This document shows positions 27,362 through 36,682 of a DNA stretch of 64,000 bases, in pieces. Position numbers and translations under genes: made by a program. Source of the stretch: JAJDXW01 sp965202895 (GTDB taxonomy: Bacteria; Pseudomonadota; Gammaproteobacteria; HK1); NCBI GenBank assembly GCA_965202895.1, contig OZ241901.1, positions 5,146,001 through 5,210,000 of the forward strand, in the 5' to 3' direction. Under the pieces are notes generated by a model. It was not told the origin of the DNA, ran no database searches, and saw only the letters and a list, made by a program, of their open reading frames with translations. The number at the start of each line of letters is the position of its first letter. The first letter of the stretch is position 1.

Positions 27362-28390
27362 ATGATCACACTGGAAAGCAACCGGCTGAGCTTCAGGTTC
27401 CCGGAAGTGCACGACGAGGCGCGCTGCTCGATCGAGTTCGAGCGCACTTTGCGCATTCCGGACGACGGCAAGGACTACCCCCTGCCGCCGGGACTCGGCA
27501 GCTTCCCCCTCCGGCACCTGGACGACTACGCCGGGCGCCGCCTGCCCGAGGACTGGCTCCAGCGCGGCGGCGTGCTCGCCCCCATGCACCAGGCCGAGGC
27601 CCTGTGGATCAGCTTCGAGACCGGCTCCCGCCGGTCGCTCGACTATCCGTTCGCGGTGAAGATCGCGGCCGGCAAGATCTGCGCGCTCACCGGCGACGAT
27701 TGGGCCAACCACCTGAACCGCGACCCGCAGGACTACGTCGTGCTGCCCGAACAGCCCTGGCTCGACGGATACTGTGTCGAGAAGGGGGTGATCCGCCAGT
27801 TCGTCGCCATGCCTCTGGGACAGGGCTACACCGTGGAGGAGCAGCTCACCGGCGCCGCGCGGCATGGCGGCCTCCAGATCGTCGTCTACCCCATGAAGCC
27901 GGAACGGTACGAGGCGCTGGTTGCGGCTCGGGAAAGCGAGTATTCCGGCAGGGTTCTTCATGATGGGGCGCCGATGGAGTTGGCCTGCGGATCTCCGGGC
28001 ATGGGCCTCGCGCCCGGTGGCCGGATGAAACAGGAAATCCATGACGATCCCTACGGCCTGGACGCCTGGGATCAGCGACACGCCGGCCGGTGCTTCGTCA
28101 GTATCGTCAATTCGAGCCAGTGGATGGCGATCACCGGCGAACGGCCCCCGACGGAGCCGCCGACGGCGAAGGATTACACGGAAATGGGCCTCCCCTGGTT
28201 CGATTACTACGGTGGGGATGCGCAGGCCATCGCGGGGGCGGAAAAGCTCAAGAGGATCAAGAGTGTGGTGCAAGTCGGCAAGGAACGGGGCAGCGCCCCC
28301 CTGCCCGAGAACGAGTCCGTCGAGGTGGAGCACACGATCCACCTGCGAAGAGGAGGCTCGAAGCAGGTGCGGGAGACGATCGGCTGGTAA
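27362..28390 (+). CDS. Unknown 342-residue partner of the XRE regulator
   Basis: The start at 27362 has a perfect AAGGAGG nine bases upstream and the gene is coupled to the XRE gene. The protein is soluble and slightly acidic, with conserved-looking blocks LPPGLGSFPLRHLDDY, APMHQAEALWISFE, YPFAVKIAAGKICALTGDDW, QDYVVLPEQPWLDGYCVEKG and IRQFVAMPLGQGYTVEEQLT. The C-terminal third is charged (SVEVEHTIHLRRGGSKQVRE). I do not recognise a domain or a catalytic motif. XRE-plus-large-gene pairs at island edges are often stress or toxin-like units, but no specific activity can be assigned. It converges on the helicase gene. Confidence 0.8.
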   Translation: MITLESNRLSFRFPEVHDEARCSIEFERTLRIPDDGKDYPLPPGLGSFPLRHLDDYAGRRLPEDWLQRGGVLAPMHQAEALWISFETGSRRSLDYPFAVKIAAGKICALTGDDWANHLNRDPQDYVVLPEQPWLDGYCVEKGVIRQFVAMPLGQGYTVEEQLTGAARHGGLQIVVYPMKPERYEALVAARESEYSGRVLHDGAPMELACGSPGMGLAPGGRMKQEIHDDPYGLDAWDQRHAGRCFVSIVNSSQWMAITGERPPTEPPTAKDYTEMGLPWFDYYGGDAQAIAGAEKLKRIKSVVQVGKERGSAPLPENESVEVEHTIHLRRGGSKQVRETIGW

Positions 28391-28565
28391 GGCGCGTTCG
28401 CGTTCTCGAACGACGCTGCCATTCCGACGGGGGAAGGGAGGTGGTGCGGAGAATGGTTGCGGCGCCCTCCGGGACTGCTCGGGAAAGCAGCCGTTGGAAG
28501 GGCGGAGCGATGGGCCGTACCATCGGGCCGCGGGATCGGCGAGGCAGCCGCTGGCTCCCGGCGGT

Positions 28566-31313
28566 TCAACGGTCCGCCCATCCGCGGCGGAGGGTTCGGC
28601 GTCTCGCGTCGTCGTCGAGTACGCGGGCGCATGATTCCCAGTCCACCGGGCGGACCTCGTGGTATCGGAGCGCGAAGGGATGTTCGTCCGGCACGGCGTC
28701 GATGGTCCGCTTCGCCTCCTCGATCCGGCCCAGCGCCACCCGGACCCAGACGTCTTCGAGGGTGTCCGGTAGCTGGCCGAAGAGCCGAGAGACGTTCTCC
28801 AGGCGCTCCGAGAGGAGCCGGCGTACCCGGTCCTCCACCGAGTTCGCGTAGCGCATGTTGCAGACGTCCACTTCGGGACGGGTCTGCCCGATGCGCTGGA
28901 TCCGGCCCTTGCGCTGTTCGAGGCGGGAGGGGTTCCAGGGCAGGTCCAGGTTGACGAGGGCGCCGAGCCGTTGCAGGTTCAGCCCCTCCGATGCCGCGTC
29001 CGTGCCGAGCAGCAGCCGCACTTCGCCCCGGCGCACGCCGTCCTTCAGCGCATCGCGGGGCCGGGGCTCGAAGCCGCCGCGGCGCATCACCCCGGAACGG
29101 CCCGCGCCCGCGTAGACGCCGATGGCCTCGTCCGGAAGCTCGCGCGTGAGCTGGCCGGCGAGCCACCACACCGAGTCGTAGTACTGGCTGAAGACGATGC
29201 AGCCGCGCGCGAGCCAGCCCTCGTCCACGAGCAGGCGCACCACGGCGGCGTACTTCGGGTCCTGATCCCGGTTCGCTTCCATGAACCGGGCGAGCCCGGC
29301 CAGCACCCGGCGTTCCTCGCCCGTCAGGGTGCGAAGCCCGCCGTCCGTTTCTTCCCGGTCGTCGTCCCCGTCGTTCCCATCGTATCCGTCGTCTCCATCG
29401 TATCCGTCGTCCTCATCGTAGTCCTCGCCGGGGTCCTCCCAGCCGTCGAGGATGCGGGCGGCGGTCAGACGCCCCGCCTCCATCGTGCTGCCCATGCGGC
29501 GGAGCAGCATGGTGCGGAAGAAGCCCGTGTTCGCGCGTCGGGCGAGCAGCCGGCAGAACGCCTCCGCCTGGGCGTAGGCGTCTTCGAGGAAGGGCGGCAG
29601 CACGATCGCGTCCTCGTCCGATTCGCCGTGGAGCCGAACCGCCACCGGGGTCAGCAGCGGCTCGCCCGTCTCGGGGTCGATGGTGTTCTCGAGATGCTCG
29701 CGGGTGCGAAGGACGATGGTGCGGATGTAGGGGTTGTGGCGCTCGACGAAGCGGTCGAAACCGCCCTCGATCCGCTGCCGATCCGGCGGGCGCAACCTGT
29801 CGACCAGGTTCCCCGGCGCATACGCGGCTTCGTCCGGCAGGGAGAGCGAGCGGCGGAGGATCTCGAAGTCCCTCCCTTCGGAGCGGGGAGGGAAGGGGTT
29901 GCGCAGCCAGTCCCAGCGCTCGTGGAAATCGGTGGGCGGGGGCGCGTTGCCGAGCAGCAGATCGAGGGATGCCCCGGCGTTGCGCCAGCGGCTGCCGGGG
30001 GCGCCGAGCACCGCGGGCGAGCCCTGGGCGAGGGCGTCGAGGAGATCGTATGCCTCCACGGGATGGAGCTGGACCGGGGTGGCGGTCGCGAGCAGCAGGC
30101 TCCTGGTGCGGGACGAGATCTCCCGGAGGAACTTCAGGAGGTTGTTGGGCCGCGCAGGCGCGAACGCCCGGTGGCCGGACGACAGGTTCCGGCGCCGCGC
30201 CCGGTGCGCCTCGTCGAGGATCACGCACTCGAAGCGCATCTCCACCAACCATTTGGCGGCCTCGGCGTTGCCGGTGACGAGGCCGATGGAGACGATCCCG
30301 ACCCGGCGCGGGCAGCGCCGGATCGATTCGGCGCCCGCGCCCGGATGCTCGATCCCGCGCTCGTCCACCCAGCCGCGGCCGTTCCAGACCGCCGAGGGCA
30401 GCCCGAGCAGGGTGTCCATCTCGTCCTGCCACTGCCGGAGAAGAGGCTTCGGAGCCAGAATGAGCACCGGCCCGTCGCCGGCCAAGGCCATGAGCTGCGC
30501 CGCCATCGCCAATTGCAGCGTCTTCCCGAGCCCCACCTGATCGGCCAGCACGAAGCGCGCGCCGTGCGGCCCGCGATGCGCGTCGAAGGCGAGCTTCACG
30601 AAGTGCTTCTGGTGCTCCCACAAGCCCGCTTCCTTGCGGTAGACCGGCGCCTCCACGACGACGGACGCAGGGTCCGGGTCCGGCTCTTCCCGCCAGCCGG
30701 CGACGTCCCCGATCGGCTCGCGGCGCGACAGGCGATCGAGGTCCCGGACGACGAAGTCCGCGAGCCGGACCGCGAAGGGCGAGGACCAGAGGGCGTCGAA
30801 CTCCTCCTGCACCCATGCGACGGCTTCCGGCGAATCGTCCTCCCAGACGAGCTCGTAGTTGAGGCGGAACGCCGCCCGGGTCTCGTTCGCACTGCCGAGG
30901 AAGGAGGTCCGCCCGCCGTCCGCCAAGGTGATGACCCCCGCCTTGCCGTGGATCAGGCCGAAGGCGTCGTCGGGCAACACGCGGATCTCGATCTTCCCCG
31001 AGCGCAGAAAATCGTGGAGCCGCTTGAAGCGCGGCCGGGCGCCGTCGCTGAGCTCTTCGGGGCGGGAATCGCACCACTCGCGACGCATGGCGGCGTGGGC
31101 GGCCCTGGCGACCTCGACGTCGGCGCGCGAGAGCTGCGAGTTGCAGACGACCCGGATCTTCCCCTGGATGCTCTCCAGCGCCTCGCCCGCCACTTCGAGG
31201 ATCGACGAGGAGAAGTAGCCGGCGATGCGGTCGTAGCTCCGGGCGCCGGCGAGCCGCGGGGCCAGGAAGCCGGTATCGAGCGGCCGGCGGCGGGAGGAAT
31301 AGCGTTTCAGCAT
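28566..31313 (-). CDS. PLD-domain SNF2-type helicase, anti-phage restriction-like system
   Basis: This 915-residue protein opens with a phospholipase D-like nuclease domain: H122 and K124 in IHGKAGVI, then LGSANET at 139-145, one HxK half-site. A SNF2-type helicase follows: Walker A in DQVGLGKT (258-265), DEAH (367-370), ATATPVQLHP, and the C-terminal motifs VFSQYYDSV, GTDAASEGLNLQ and QRKGRIQRIGQ. An Asp/Gly-rich acidic insert (DYDEDDGYDGDDGYDGNDGD) lies at about 630-660. Proteins of this build are annotated as PLD-like anti-phage proteins together with DUF1156, DUF3780 and DUF499. Presumably it tracks along unmodified DNA and cleaves it. It is separated from the DUF1156 gene by about 7.8 kb of inserted defence genes. 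Confidence 0.9.
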   Translation of the reverse strand: MLKRYSSRRRPLDTGFLAPRLAGARSYDRIAGYFSSSILEVAGEALESIQGKIRVVCNSQLSRADVEVARAAHAAMRREWCDSRPEELSDGARPRFKRLHDFLRSGKIEIRVLPDDAFGLIHGKAGVITLADGGRTSFLGSANETRAAFRLNYELVWEDDSPEAVAWVQEEFDALWSSPFAVRLADFVVRDLDRLSRREPIGDVAGWREEPDPDPASVVVEAPVYRKEAGLWEHQKHFVKLAFDAHRGPHGARFVLADQVGLGKTLQLAMAAQLMALAGDGPVLILAPKPLLRQWQDEMDTLLGLPSAVWNGRGWVDERGIEHPGAGAESIRRCPRRVGIVSIGLVTGNAEAAKWLVEMRFECVILDEAHRARRRNLSSGHRAFAPARPNNLLKFLREISSRTRSLLLATATPVQLHPVEAYDLLDALAQGSPAVLGAPGSRWRNAGASLDLLLGNAPPPTDFHERWDWLRNPFPPRSEGRDFEILRRSLSLPDEAAYAPGNLVDRLRPPDRQRIEGGFDRFVERHNPYIRTIVLRTREHLENTIDPETGEPLLTPVAVRLHGESDEDAIVLPPFLEDAYAQAEAFCRLLARRANTGFFRTMLLRRMGSTMEAGRLTAARILDGWEDPGEDYDEDDGYDGDDGYDGNDGDDDREETDGGLRTLTGEERRVLAGLARFMEANRDQDPKYAAVVRLLVDEGWLARGCIVFSQYYDSVWWLAGQLTRELPDEAIGVYAGAGRSGVMRRGGFEPRPRDALKDGVRRGEVRLLLGTDAASEGLNLQRLGALVNLDLPWNPSRLEQRKGRIQRIGQTRPEVDVCNMRYANSVEDRVRRLLSERLENVSRLFGQLPDTLEDVWVRVALGRIEEAKRTIDAVPDEHPFALRYHEVRPVDWESCARVLDDDARRRTLRRGWADR

Positions 31314-31407
31314 GGGGTCCGGGCGCGGCGGCGGGCAGGAGGCCGGGGCCAGCTCGAGCGCGGGCCGGGTCCGCGAAGGCCGGCTGCGTCCGATGCGGCG
31401 GTGGCAT

Positions 31408-34400
31408 CTATATTGTATGCCCTGTCTTCGCGAGCACGTTGTACGCCAGCCTCTCCTCCTCCGGACTCTTCGGCGCGCTTGCCCATTCCGCGATGGTCTC
31501 CAGGGCTGCCGCCCATTTCCACGCCTCGTGCCCTCCGTAACCACCTGCGCAGTGCAGCGCGACTTCCAGGGCCGCCATCCTGTTCTCGACCTCCTTCGGC
31601 CCGTAGTTCACGTCCAGGAACCGTTCCGGGGCCACCGCCGGTCCCTGTCGAAAACACGCCCTGAATTCGTCTTGCTGTCCCTTGTTCAAGAACGCGAAGC
31701 AGTGCAGGAAGCTGCTCTGCTCGCCCTCGGAGGCGCCTCCCTCGGTGTGATCGCACACGTCGCGCCATAGCGGCAGGAGGATTCGACCCCACGCATCCCT
31801 GGCCCTGCATTCTTCGTTCGTCCACAGGTGATGGGTCAGCTCGGCGACCACCGTCGCCCGGCGTCCAGCGGGGAGCTCCGCCACCTTCCAGCTTTCGTAT
31901 TCCCCGCCGTGCCCTCCTTCGCTCGGGTACAGGACGTCCCTCAACATCGACCACGCGTAGCGCTCCGCGCACGCATCCGTCTCCCCGGGTGCTTCTTCGC
32001 GTATCAGCTCCCGTTCCATCGCGTTCTTCAGCACCTTCCCAAGCTTCCGGGTCCAACGGGTGTACTTCATTGCTCCCCATACCACCCGGCGCAGCTCTTC
32101 GCTCACATCTTCTTCAACTGCCTTGACGACGTGAGCCCTGACCCACTCCTCTCCTCTCTGCGCTAGGACATCGAGATTGTTCGTGCATAGCGTTGCGACG
32201 TGGTTTCTCATCGCGGGGCTCGCATTCCACAGTCTTCCCAGTGCTGCGAACGCGGCGTCCCGGTCTTCCGATCCGCCCGTCCCTCCTGATGCTGCGCCGA
32301 TGATGCCTTCGATGGCTGCGCCAGCCGGCGTGTTGATGCAGTGGTTGGTCCAGTCCTCACCTTGGGGTCGTTCATCCCTCTTCAGCGTCCCGAGAGCCCA
32401 CTCTTCGAGCGTCTCGACCGCTTCCCGGACGTCCACTTTCTCGCTGTTCCCTTCGCGGAGATGTGCGGCGAGGCTCCGTGGAATTCCGCTCAGGGCGCCT
32501 CTGCACCTTCCCTTCCCGACTTCGCGCCACCAGCCCTCCCTGGCCCACTCGAGCAGCTCCGTCGGCTTCATCCGCTTCGGCAGCTCGCGGCATAGCGCAT
32601 ACCATGCTTCATGTTTCCACTTCTCCAGATCGATCAAGCGTTTCGCGAGCGCGAGGCCCCACTTCCGGTCCAGACGTATCGCGTCTCCCGCGTTTTCCCG
32701 TCGGCCCTCTTCGTTCGGCCCATGCAGCCATTCTTCGCGGGTCCGTGCCGGCGCCGGGTTCTCCCACTCCTCGATGACCCAGTCCAGCGCAGCCTGTCCC
32801 CGCGTCTTCCAGTCGTCCACCAACTGCCGTCCGGCCCAACCAGAGGGAGCTACCGGCCCGATGCATTCAACATCGCTGTGCCAGTTCCGGAAATCCGGAT
32901 GCGCCGGCATTTTCCATGCCTTGTGCCTGTTCTGCAGCACCCTTTGCCTTTCCTTCATGTCCCGTGTGAGCGTCCCCCACCGCTGGATCCATCCCAGCAG
33001 AACGTACTGCTCCCCCTCGTTCCCTTCACGGCTCTTGCCTCTGATGCGGAGCCGGCAGATCCGCCTTCCCACCGTTTGTCGCGTTGCTCCCCGCGCCCGC
33101 TTCCAGTGTTCCTCGAGCAGCCGGTACGCCTCGTGCACACAGCAGGGATTGCCCAACAGCCCGCTCTCACCCATCCACCGTACCTTCCGATCGGCGCTCC
33201 AGTGCCTGCTTTCCGTCACCCCGTGGATCGCCAGACGGTTCAGCAGCACGTTCTTCGAAGCGGCCGCTTGCCGGATCCGCGCTTCCCACTTCTCCCGGCC
33301 CGTCCTTCCCGTCCTGCCCCCGCATTCCAGGGCATCGCGTGCCGCGTCGATCAGCGTATCCACGCCCCCTGCGGAACGCAGCTCGTCTTGCACGTGCTTC
33401 TCGATGGCCGACCGTTTCCCGCTCCAGCGATTCCACGGATCTTCTTCGCCGCATGCCGTTTCGAGGATGCGTTGCTGCCTTTCCAGTGCATCGGCGCACA
33501 CGTCCCACACGGCTTCGTGGATCTGCTCCATCCAGGGCCTGACCGCCTCCGCATAGAATTTGTTCGCCTCCCACCCCTCGACGTTCAACCGGCGTTCCAG
33601 CGTGCCGGTTTCCTTGTCCGATCCATCCGCCGCGCTGTCGGGCTTCGAGCCGGCTGTCGCGTACACATTGGCGATCGCGGCCCATCCCTGGATGCTCGCT
33701 TCGTATCGTCCCGCCTCGCTGCACCGTCGCGCGACCCGCCGTAGCGACAGATGATCCCTCATGTCGCGGGCGGCGCTTTCGCACTGCCCGATGAGAAACA
33801 GCGCGCCTTGCTCCCTCTCCACGTCTCCCACTGTGGTTTCGCTGCGTCCGAGGCTCCGGGCCAGCCGGTACCGCAGTGCCCGGCCGAGCCGCCCCCCCGC
33901 AGTCGCCGTCATCCACAGGATGGTCCGCAGCCGCCCCCCGTCCATTCCATCGCACAGCCAGTCGCTTAGCTGACCGCTGCTCGGGTCCTCCGTTTCTTCG
34001 CGCAGTACCCGTGCGGCGCCGGCTTGCATGAACTCATGCACCGCCCATGCCTCCGGCGCCGCTTCGCGCAGAAAGTGCTTCAACCGTGGACCGCCTTCCA
34101 GCAGCATCCGCTTGATCTCGTTCCAGTCGGTGTCCGGCCGCGGCCCCTGCTTTGCTATCGCTTCGAGCCTCCTTCTCTCCGCTTCCGCGTCCTGGGCGAT
34201 GGCCCGTGCCACCCGGTCCAGGATCTCCGGCACTTCCTCGTGCCGGTCGTAGAGCACCGGTTCGATGCCCGCCGCTTCGAGTTGTTGCAGGTCGTCTTCC
34301 CACCCCGATTTCCCGCTCTCGCGTTTCACCAGGCTGAACGTTTTGCGCCTCCCCCGTCCGTCTTCCCCTTCCCGTGCCCTTTCCCTTGCCGCCACGCTCT

Positions 34401-35388
34401 CCTGGATCTTCCTGATCATGACGTCACGGTGGCTGTATCCGATGCAGAGTATCGACCGGTCACCGACGAGTTCGCCGACGAACCGGCGTTCCCGTTCCTG
34501 GTCGTAGTGGCGTTCCAGATCCATTTTCGTGAGCAGCATCCCGCCGGGTTTGCTGACCGTCCCGTGCAGGTGCACCAGCCCCGAGGCCCTGTGCCCGGCG
34601 CCCGGCCCGCGCTCGTCCTCCGGCCATACCCGCAAGGGTTCACCGCTTGCCGTGCCCCCGGCTTCGATCAGCTCATCCCAGTTCGTCGTAATGATCGTCC
34701 TCGACCCCGCGGCCGAGTGCAGCGCCACCACCCAACGATGCAGCCCGTTCGGCTCCGTTTGCCTGCGGATCCGCTCCGCGGCCTGCTCGTAGATGGACTC
34801 GCCTCGCTCCTTGTGCACCCGGTCGAAGCAAGCCCCTGGATCCTCCGCGGCCTGCCCCGGCGTCGCTCCCGCCAGCTCGATTGCCAGCTCGTGGTACAGC
34901 GGCACTTCGCTCGGCGCGGGCTTCGAGATCCCGGCTCCCGCCAGGATCGCGAGCGGCGCCTTCCTCGCGTGGGCCGCGATGTCCTGCACCTGCTGTTCCA
35001 GCTTCAGACCTTGCTCTTTCCCGAGTGCGGCGTTCAACCAGGCGTTCGCGCTGTCCTCCTGCTTCGGGTCCGACTGGCTCCGGCGCTTCGCCGCCGCCAA
35101 CCGCTCCAGGCCTACGCGGCCTTCGGTGTGCAGTGCCGCAAGCGCGTCCGGCCCCATCGTTTCGAATGCCCACCGGATCTCGTCCTCCCTCTGTACGTCC
35201 TCGGCGCCGCCGTTCAGTACTTGGCAGAGCGTCTCGTCCGATGCCCGTTTCTCCGCTTCCATCCCACCGCAATGCTGTTTCAGCACCCTGCCTACGATGC
35301 GCGTCCGGGGCCGCCCGCGCTCGCCGGCGCCGCCGGGCCGCTCTTCGAACTCGGCCTGCGGTTTCAGCGCTTCCACCCGTCGCGGCAT
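31408..35388 (-). CDS. Large SIR2-domain anti-phage protein
   Basis: This protein has 1326 residues from ATG 35388, preceded by GGGGAGGG. After about 140 helical residues a SIR2 domain appears: LAILAGAGISKP (NAD loop, 147-158), IITTNWDEL (232-240), the catalytic His in LVHLHGTV (H275) and ILCIGYSHRD (313-322). The remaining 900 or so residues are helical and Trp/Arg-rich with no motif I recognise. Large SIR2 proteins of this build (DSR1/DSR2-like) sense phage proteins and destroy cellular NAD+, aborting infection. The catalytic residues are present, so NADase activity is expected. It follows the AbiEii-like gene by 25 bases, probably as one operon, and ends 95 bases before the helicase start. 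Confidence 0.88.
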   Translation of the reverse strand: MPRRVEALKPQAEFEERPGGAGERGRPRTRIVGRVLKQHCGGMEAEKRASDETLCQVLNGGAEDVQREDEIRWAFETMGPDALAALHTEGRVGLERLAAAKRRSQSDPKQEDSANAWLNAALGKEQGLKLEQQVQDIAAHARKAPLAILAGAGISKPAPSEVPLYHELAIELAGATPGQAAEDPGACFDRVHKERGESIYEQAAERIRRQTEPNGLHRWVVALHSAAGSRTIITTNWDELIEAGGTASGEPLRVWPEDERGPGAGHRASGLVHLHGTVSKPGGMLLTKMDLERHYDQERERRFVGELVGDRSILCIGYSHRDVMIRKIQESVAARERAREGEDGRGRRKTFSLVKRESGKSGWEDDLQQLEAAGIEPVLYDRHEEVPEILDRVARAIAQDAEAERRRLEAIAKQGPRPDTDWNEIKRMLLEGGPRLKHFLREAAPEAWAVHEFMQAGAARVLREETEDPSSGQLSDWLCDGMDGGRLRTILWMTATAGGRLGRALRYRLARSLGRSETTVGDVEREQGALFLIGQCESAARDMRDHLSLRRVARRCSEAGRYEASIQGWAAIANVYATAGSKPDSAADGSDKETGTLERRLNVEGWEANKFYAEAVRPWMEQIHEAVWDVCADALERQQRILETACGEEDPWNRWSGKRSAIEKHVQDELRSAGGVDTLIDAARDALECGGRTGRTGREKWEARIRQAAASKNVLLNRLAIHGVTESRHWSADRKVRWMGESGLLGNPCCVHEAYRLLEEHWKRARGATRQTVGRRICRLRIRGKSREGNEGEQYVLLGWIQRWGTLTRDMKERQRVLQNRHKAWKMPAHPDFRNWHSDVECIGPVAPSGWAGRQLVDDWKTRGQAALDWVIEEWENPAPARTREEWLHGPNEEGRRENAGDAIRLDRKWGLALAKRLIDLEKWKHEAWYALCRELPKRMKPTELLEWAREGWWREVGKGRCRGALSGIPRSLAAHLREGNSEKVDVREAVETLEEWALGTLKRDERPQGEDWTNHCINTPAGAAIEGIIGAASGGTGGSEDRDAAFAALGRLWNASPAMRNHVATLCTNNLDVLAQRGEEWVRAHVVKAVEEDVSEELRRVVWGAMKYTRWTRKLGKVLKNAMERELIREEAPGETDACAERYAWSMLRDVLYPSEGGHGGEYESWKVAELPAGRRATVVAELTHHLWTNEECRARDAWGRILLPLWRDVCDHTEGGASEGEQSSFLHCFAFLNKGQQDEFRACFRQGPAVAPERFLDVNYGPKEVENRMAALEVALHCAGGYGGHEAWKWAAALETIAEWASAPKSPEEERLAYNVLAKTGHTI

Positions 35389-35413
35389 TCCGGTCACCCT
35401 CCCCGGGTCCGGA

Positions 35414-36221
35414 TCACTCGCCGATCCCTTGACCCCGATGGTATGCGGGCGCGTGGCGCCTGCACGCCTCTTGCAGGGCCGCCGGGTCGTTGCGGGCCAG
35501 CGCCTCGATGAGTCGCTGCTTCGCGTGCTCGGCGTCCTGTCCTTCCCAAGGCGCCCACCCGCCTTCCCTCACCCTCAGCAAGCGTTTTTCTCCGTCCACC
35601 CGCGTGTACCGCAGCCTTTGGCCGATGTCCCGCCGGCCGTGCCCTCCTTGCGATCCGAAGGCGTACCTCAATGCTTGCGGGTTCAGGTGGCTCATCACCC
35701 CGAGGTCGTAGAGGTCCCGGACGTGTACCTGCCCATCTTTCATCCGTTGCATCTTCCCCCAGAGGATCTGTGCGTCCGTCTGCGGCTCGAACGGTGTGCC
35801 TCGCACACGGTCTTCCGCCTTTGCGCCGATCTTCTCGAATTCCTTTTCGACGATCGTCGCTTCGATCCCTTCCACCCCCGCCGGGAGCTCGACGCCGATG
35901 GTCAACATGCCGATGACGGTGCCCGGGAGCAGGACCACCGGCCTTCCGTTCTTCCAGTGATCGGCCCCGCAATGCGTCCTCCACCCATCGCGGCTCCCGA
36001 GCGATCCTCAATGCATAGAGTCGGTTCGCCTCGCTCCGATGCGCATCCGTGTCGCCCCACCAGAGGTCCAGATCCGTAGACAGCCTGTGACGGTGTCTCG
36101 CAGCGAGGATACTTCCACCGCCGATTCGCAGGCGTAGCCCCTCCCCGAACACCTGCGCCAGCTTTCTGCCAAGCCATCGGGCGGCGGGTTCGATTTCGGG
36201 CTGGAGCTGCAGATCCGGCAT
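35414..36221 (-). pseudogene. AbiEii-like nucleotidyltransferase, one frameshift
   Basis: The first frame (from 36221) gives RIGGGSILAARHRHRLSTDL and DLWWGD, the GGS and DxD active site of AbiEii/MenT-type nucleotidyltransferases, which in type IV toxin-antitoxin systems transfer nucleotides to tRNA or similar targets. Near 35950 the match moves frame: VVLLPGTVIGMLTIG, then DAQILWGKMQRMKDGQVHVR and DLYDLGVM, the conserved downstream lysine and RDLYDL motifs, ending at 35414. One extra base, or two missing, explains the break. Joined, it is about 269 residues. No AbiEi-type antitoxin precedes it; the SIR2 gene follows at once. If the frameshift is an assembly error, the AbiEii-SIR2 pair would be a two-gene operon. 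Confidence 0.7.
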
Positions 36222-36397
36222 CGTCCTCTCCCGCTTCGCCGACCCTCGCGAGTTCTTGCCGTGGCTCTACGGCAGATCCTCGAAGAACAATCGTTCGCAT
36301 GTCGCTGCCAAGGTCGATCGGTCCGTAGAGGTGGATCACGGGGAGCCCGGCTCTCCTTGGGGGGCGCCATGCGGGCGCCAGTGTACCCGCGCGGCGG

Positions 36398-36487
36398 TCA
36401 GACGTGATCGTTCTCCACGGTGCCGGCGACGAGGTGGGCAACGGCGTCCGCGCGCCAGTGGCCGACGTCGATGGCGGCGAGGGAGAA
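36398..36487 (-). pseudogene. Fossil of a second DUF1156 gene, last 29 codons
   Basis: Read on the minus strand, this gives SLAAIDVGHWRADAVAHLVA, then GTVENDHV and a stop at 36398. The intact DUF1156 gene ends YLAAIDVDHWRADAAAARLV, then AGAVENDHV with its stop at 39105. Nucleotide identity is high throughout and both copies end at the same stop codon. This is a diverged remnant of another copy, joined directly to the helicase fossil upstream of it. Confidence 0.85.
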
Positions 36488-36632
36488 CGGGGGATGCGAT
36501 CGGCGTCTCGCCCGACGCTTCCGGGGCGGCAGCGGAGAAGTGGCCGTCCAATGCGGTCGCGGCTCCGGACGCCTGCGAGCGGCGAGGTCGGGAAACCCGT
36601 GCCGAGCGGTTCGAGGAGTATCGCTTGAACAT
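36488..36632 (-). pseudogene. Fossil of a second PLD-helicase gene, first ~48 codons
   Basis: From an ATG at 36632 the minus strand reads MFKRYSS, against MLKRYSS in the intact helicase. After a one-base slip it gives EPLGTGFPTSPLAGVRSRDR, against RPLDTGFLAPRLAGARSYDR. Similarity fades near 36490, exactly where the DUF1156 C-terminal fossil begins. The joint removes the rest of the helicase and nearly all of the following methylase, as expected from a deletion within a helicase-methylase tandem. Confidence 0.8.
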
Positions 36633-36682
36633 GGGCTATGCGCCTGCGCGGCGTGACGTGATTCCGGTCCATCGTGAGATCG

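Noticed and set aside
28971..31664. 897-codon plus-strand frame opposite the PLD-helicase
   Set aside because: The opposite strand contains the full helicase motif series. This frame has none and is a shadow.
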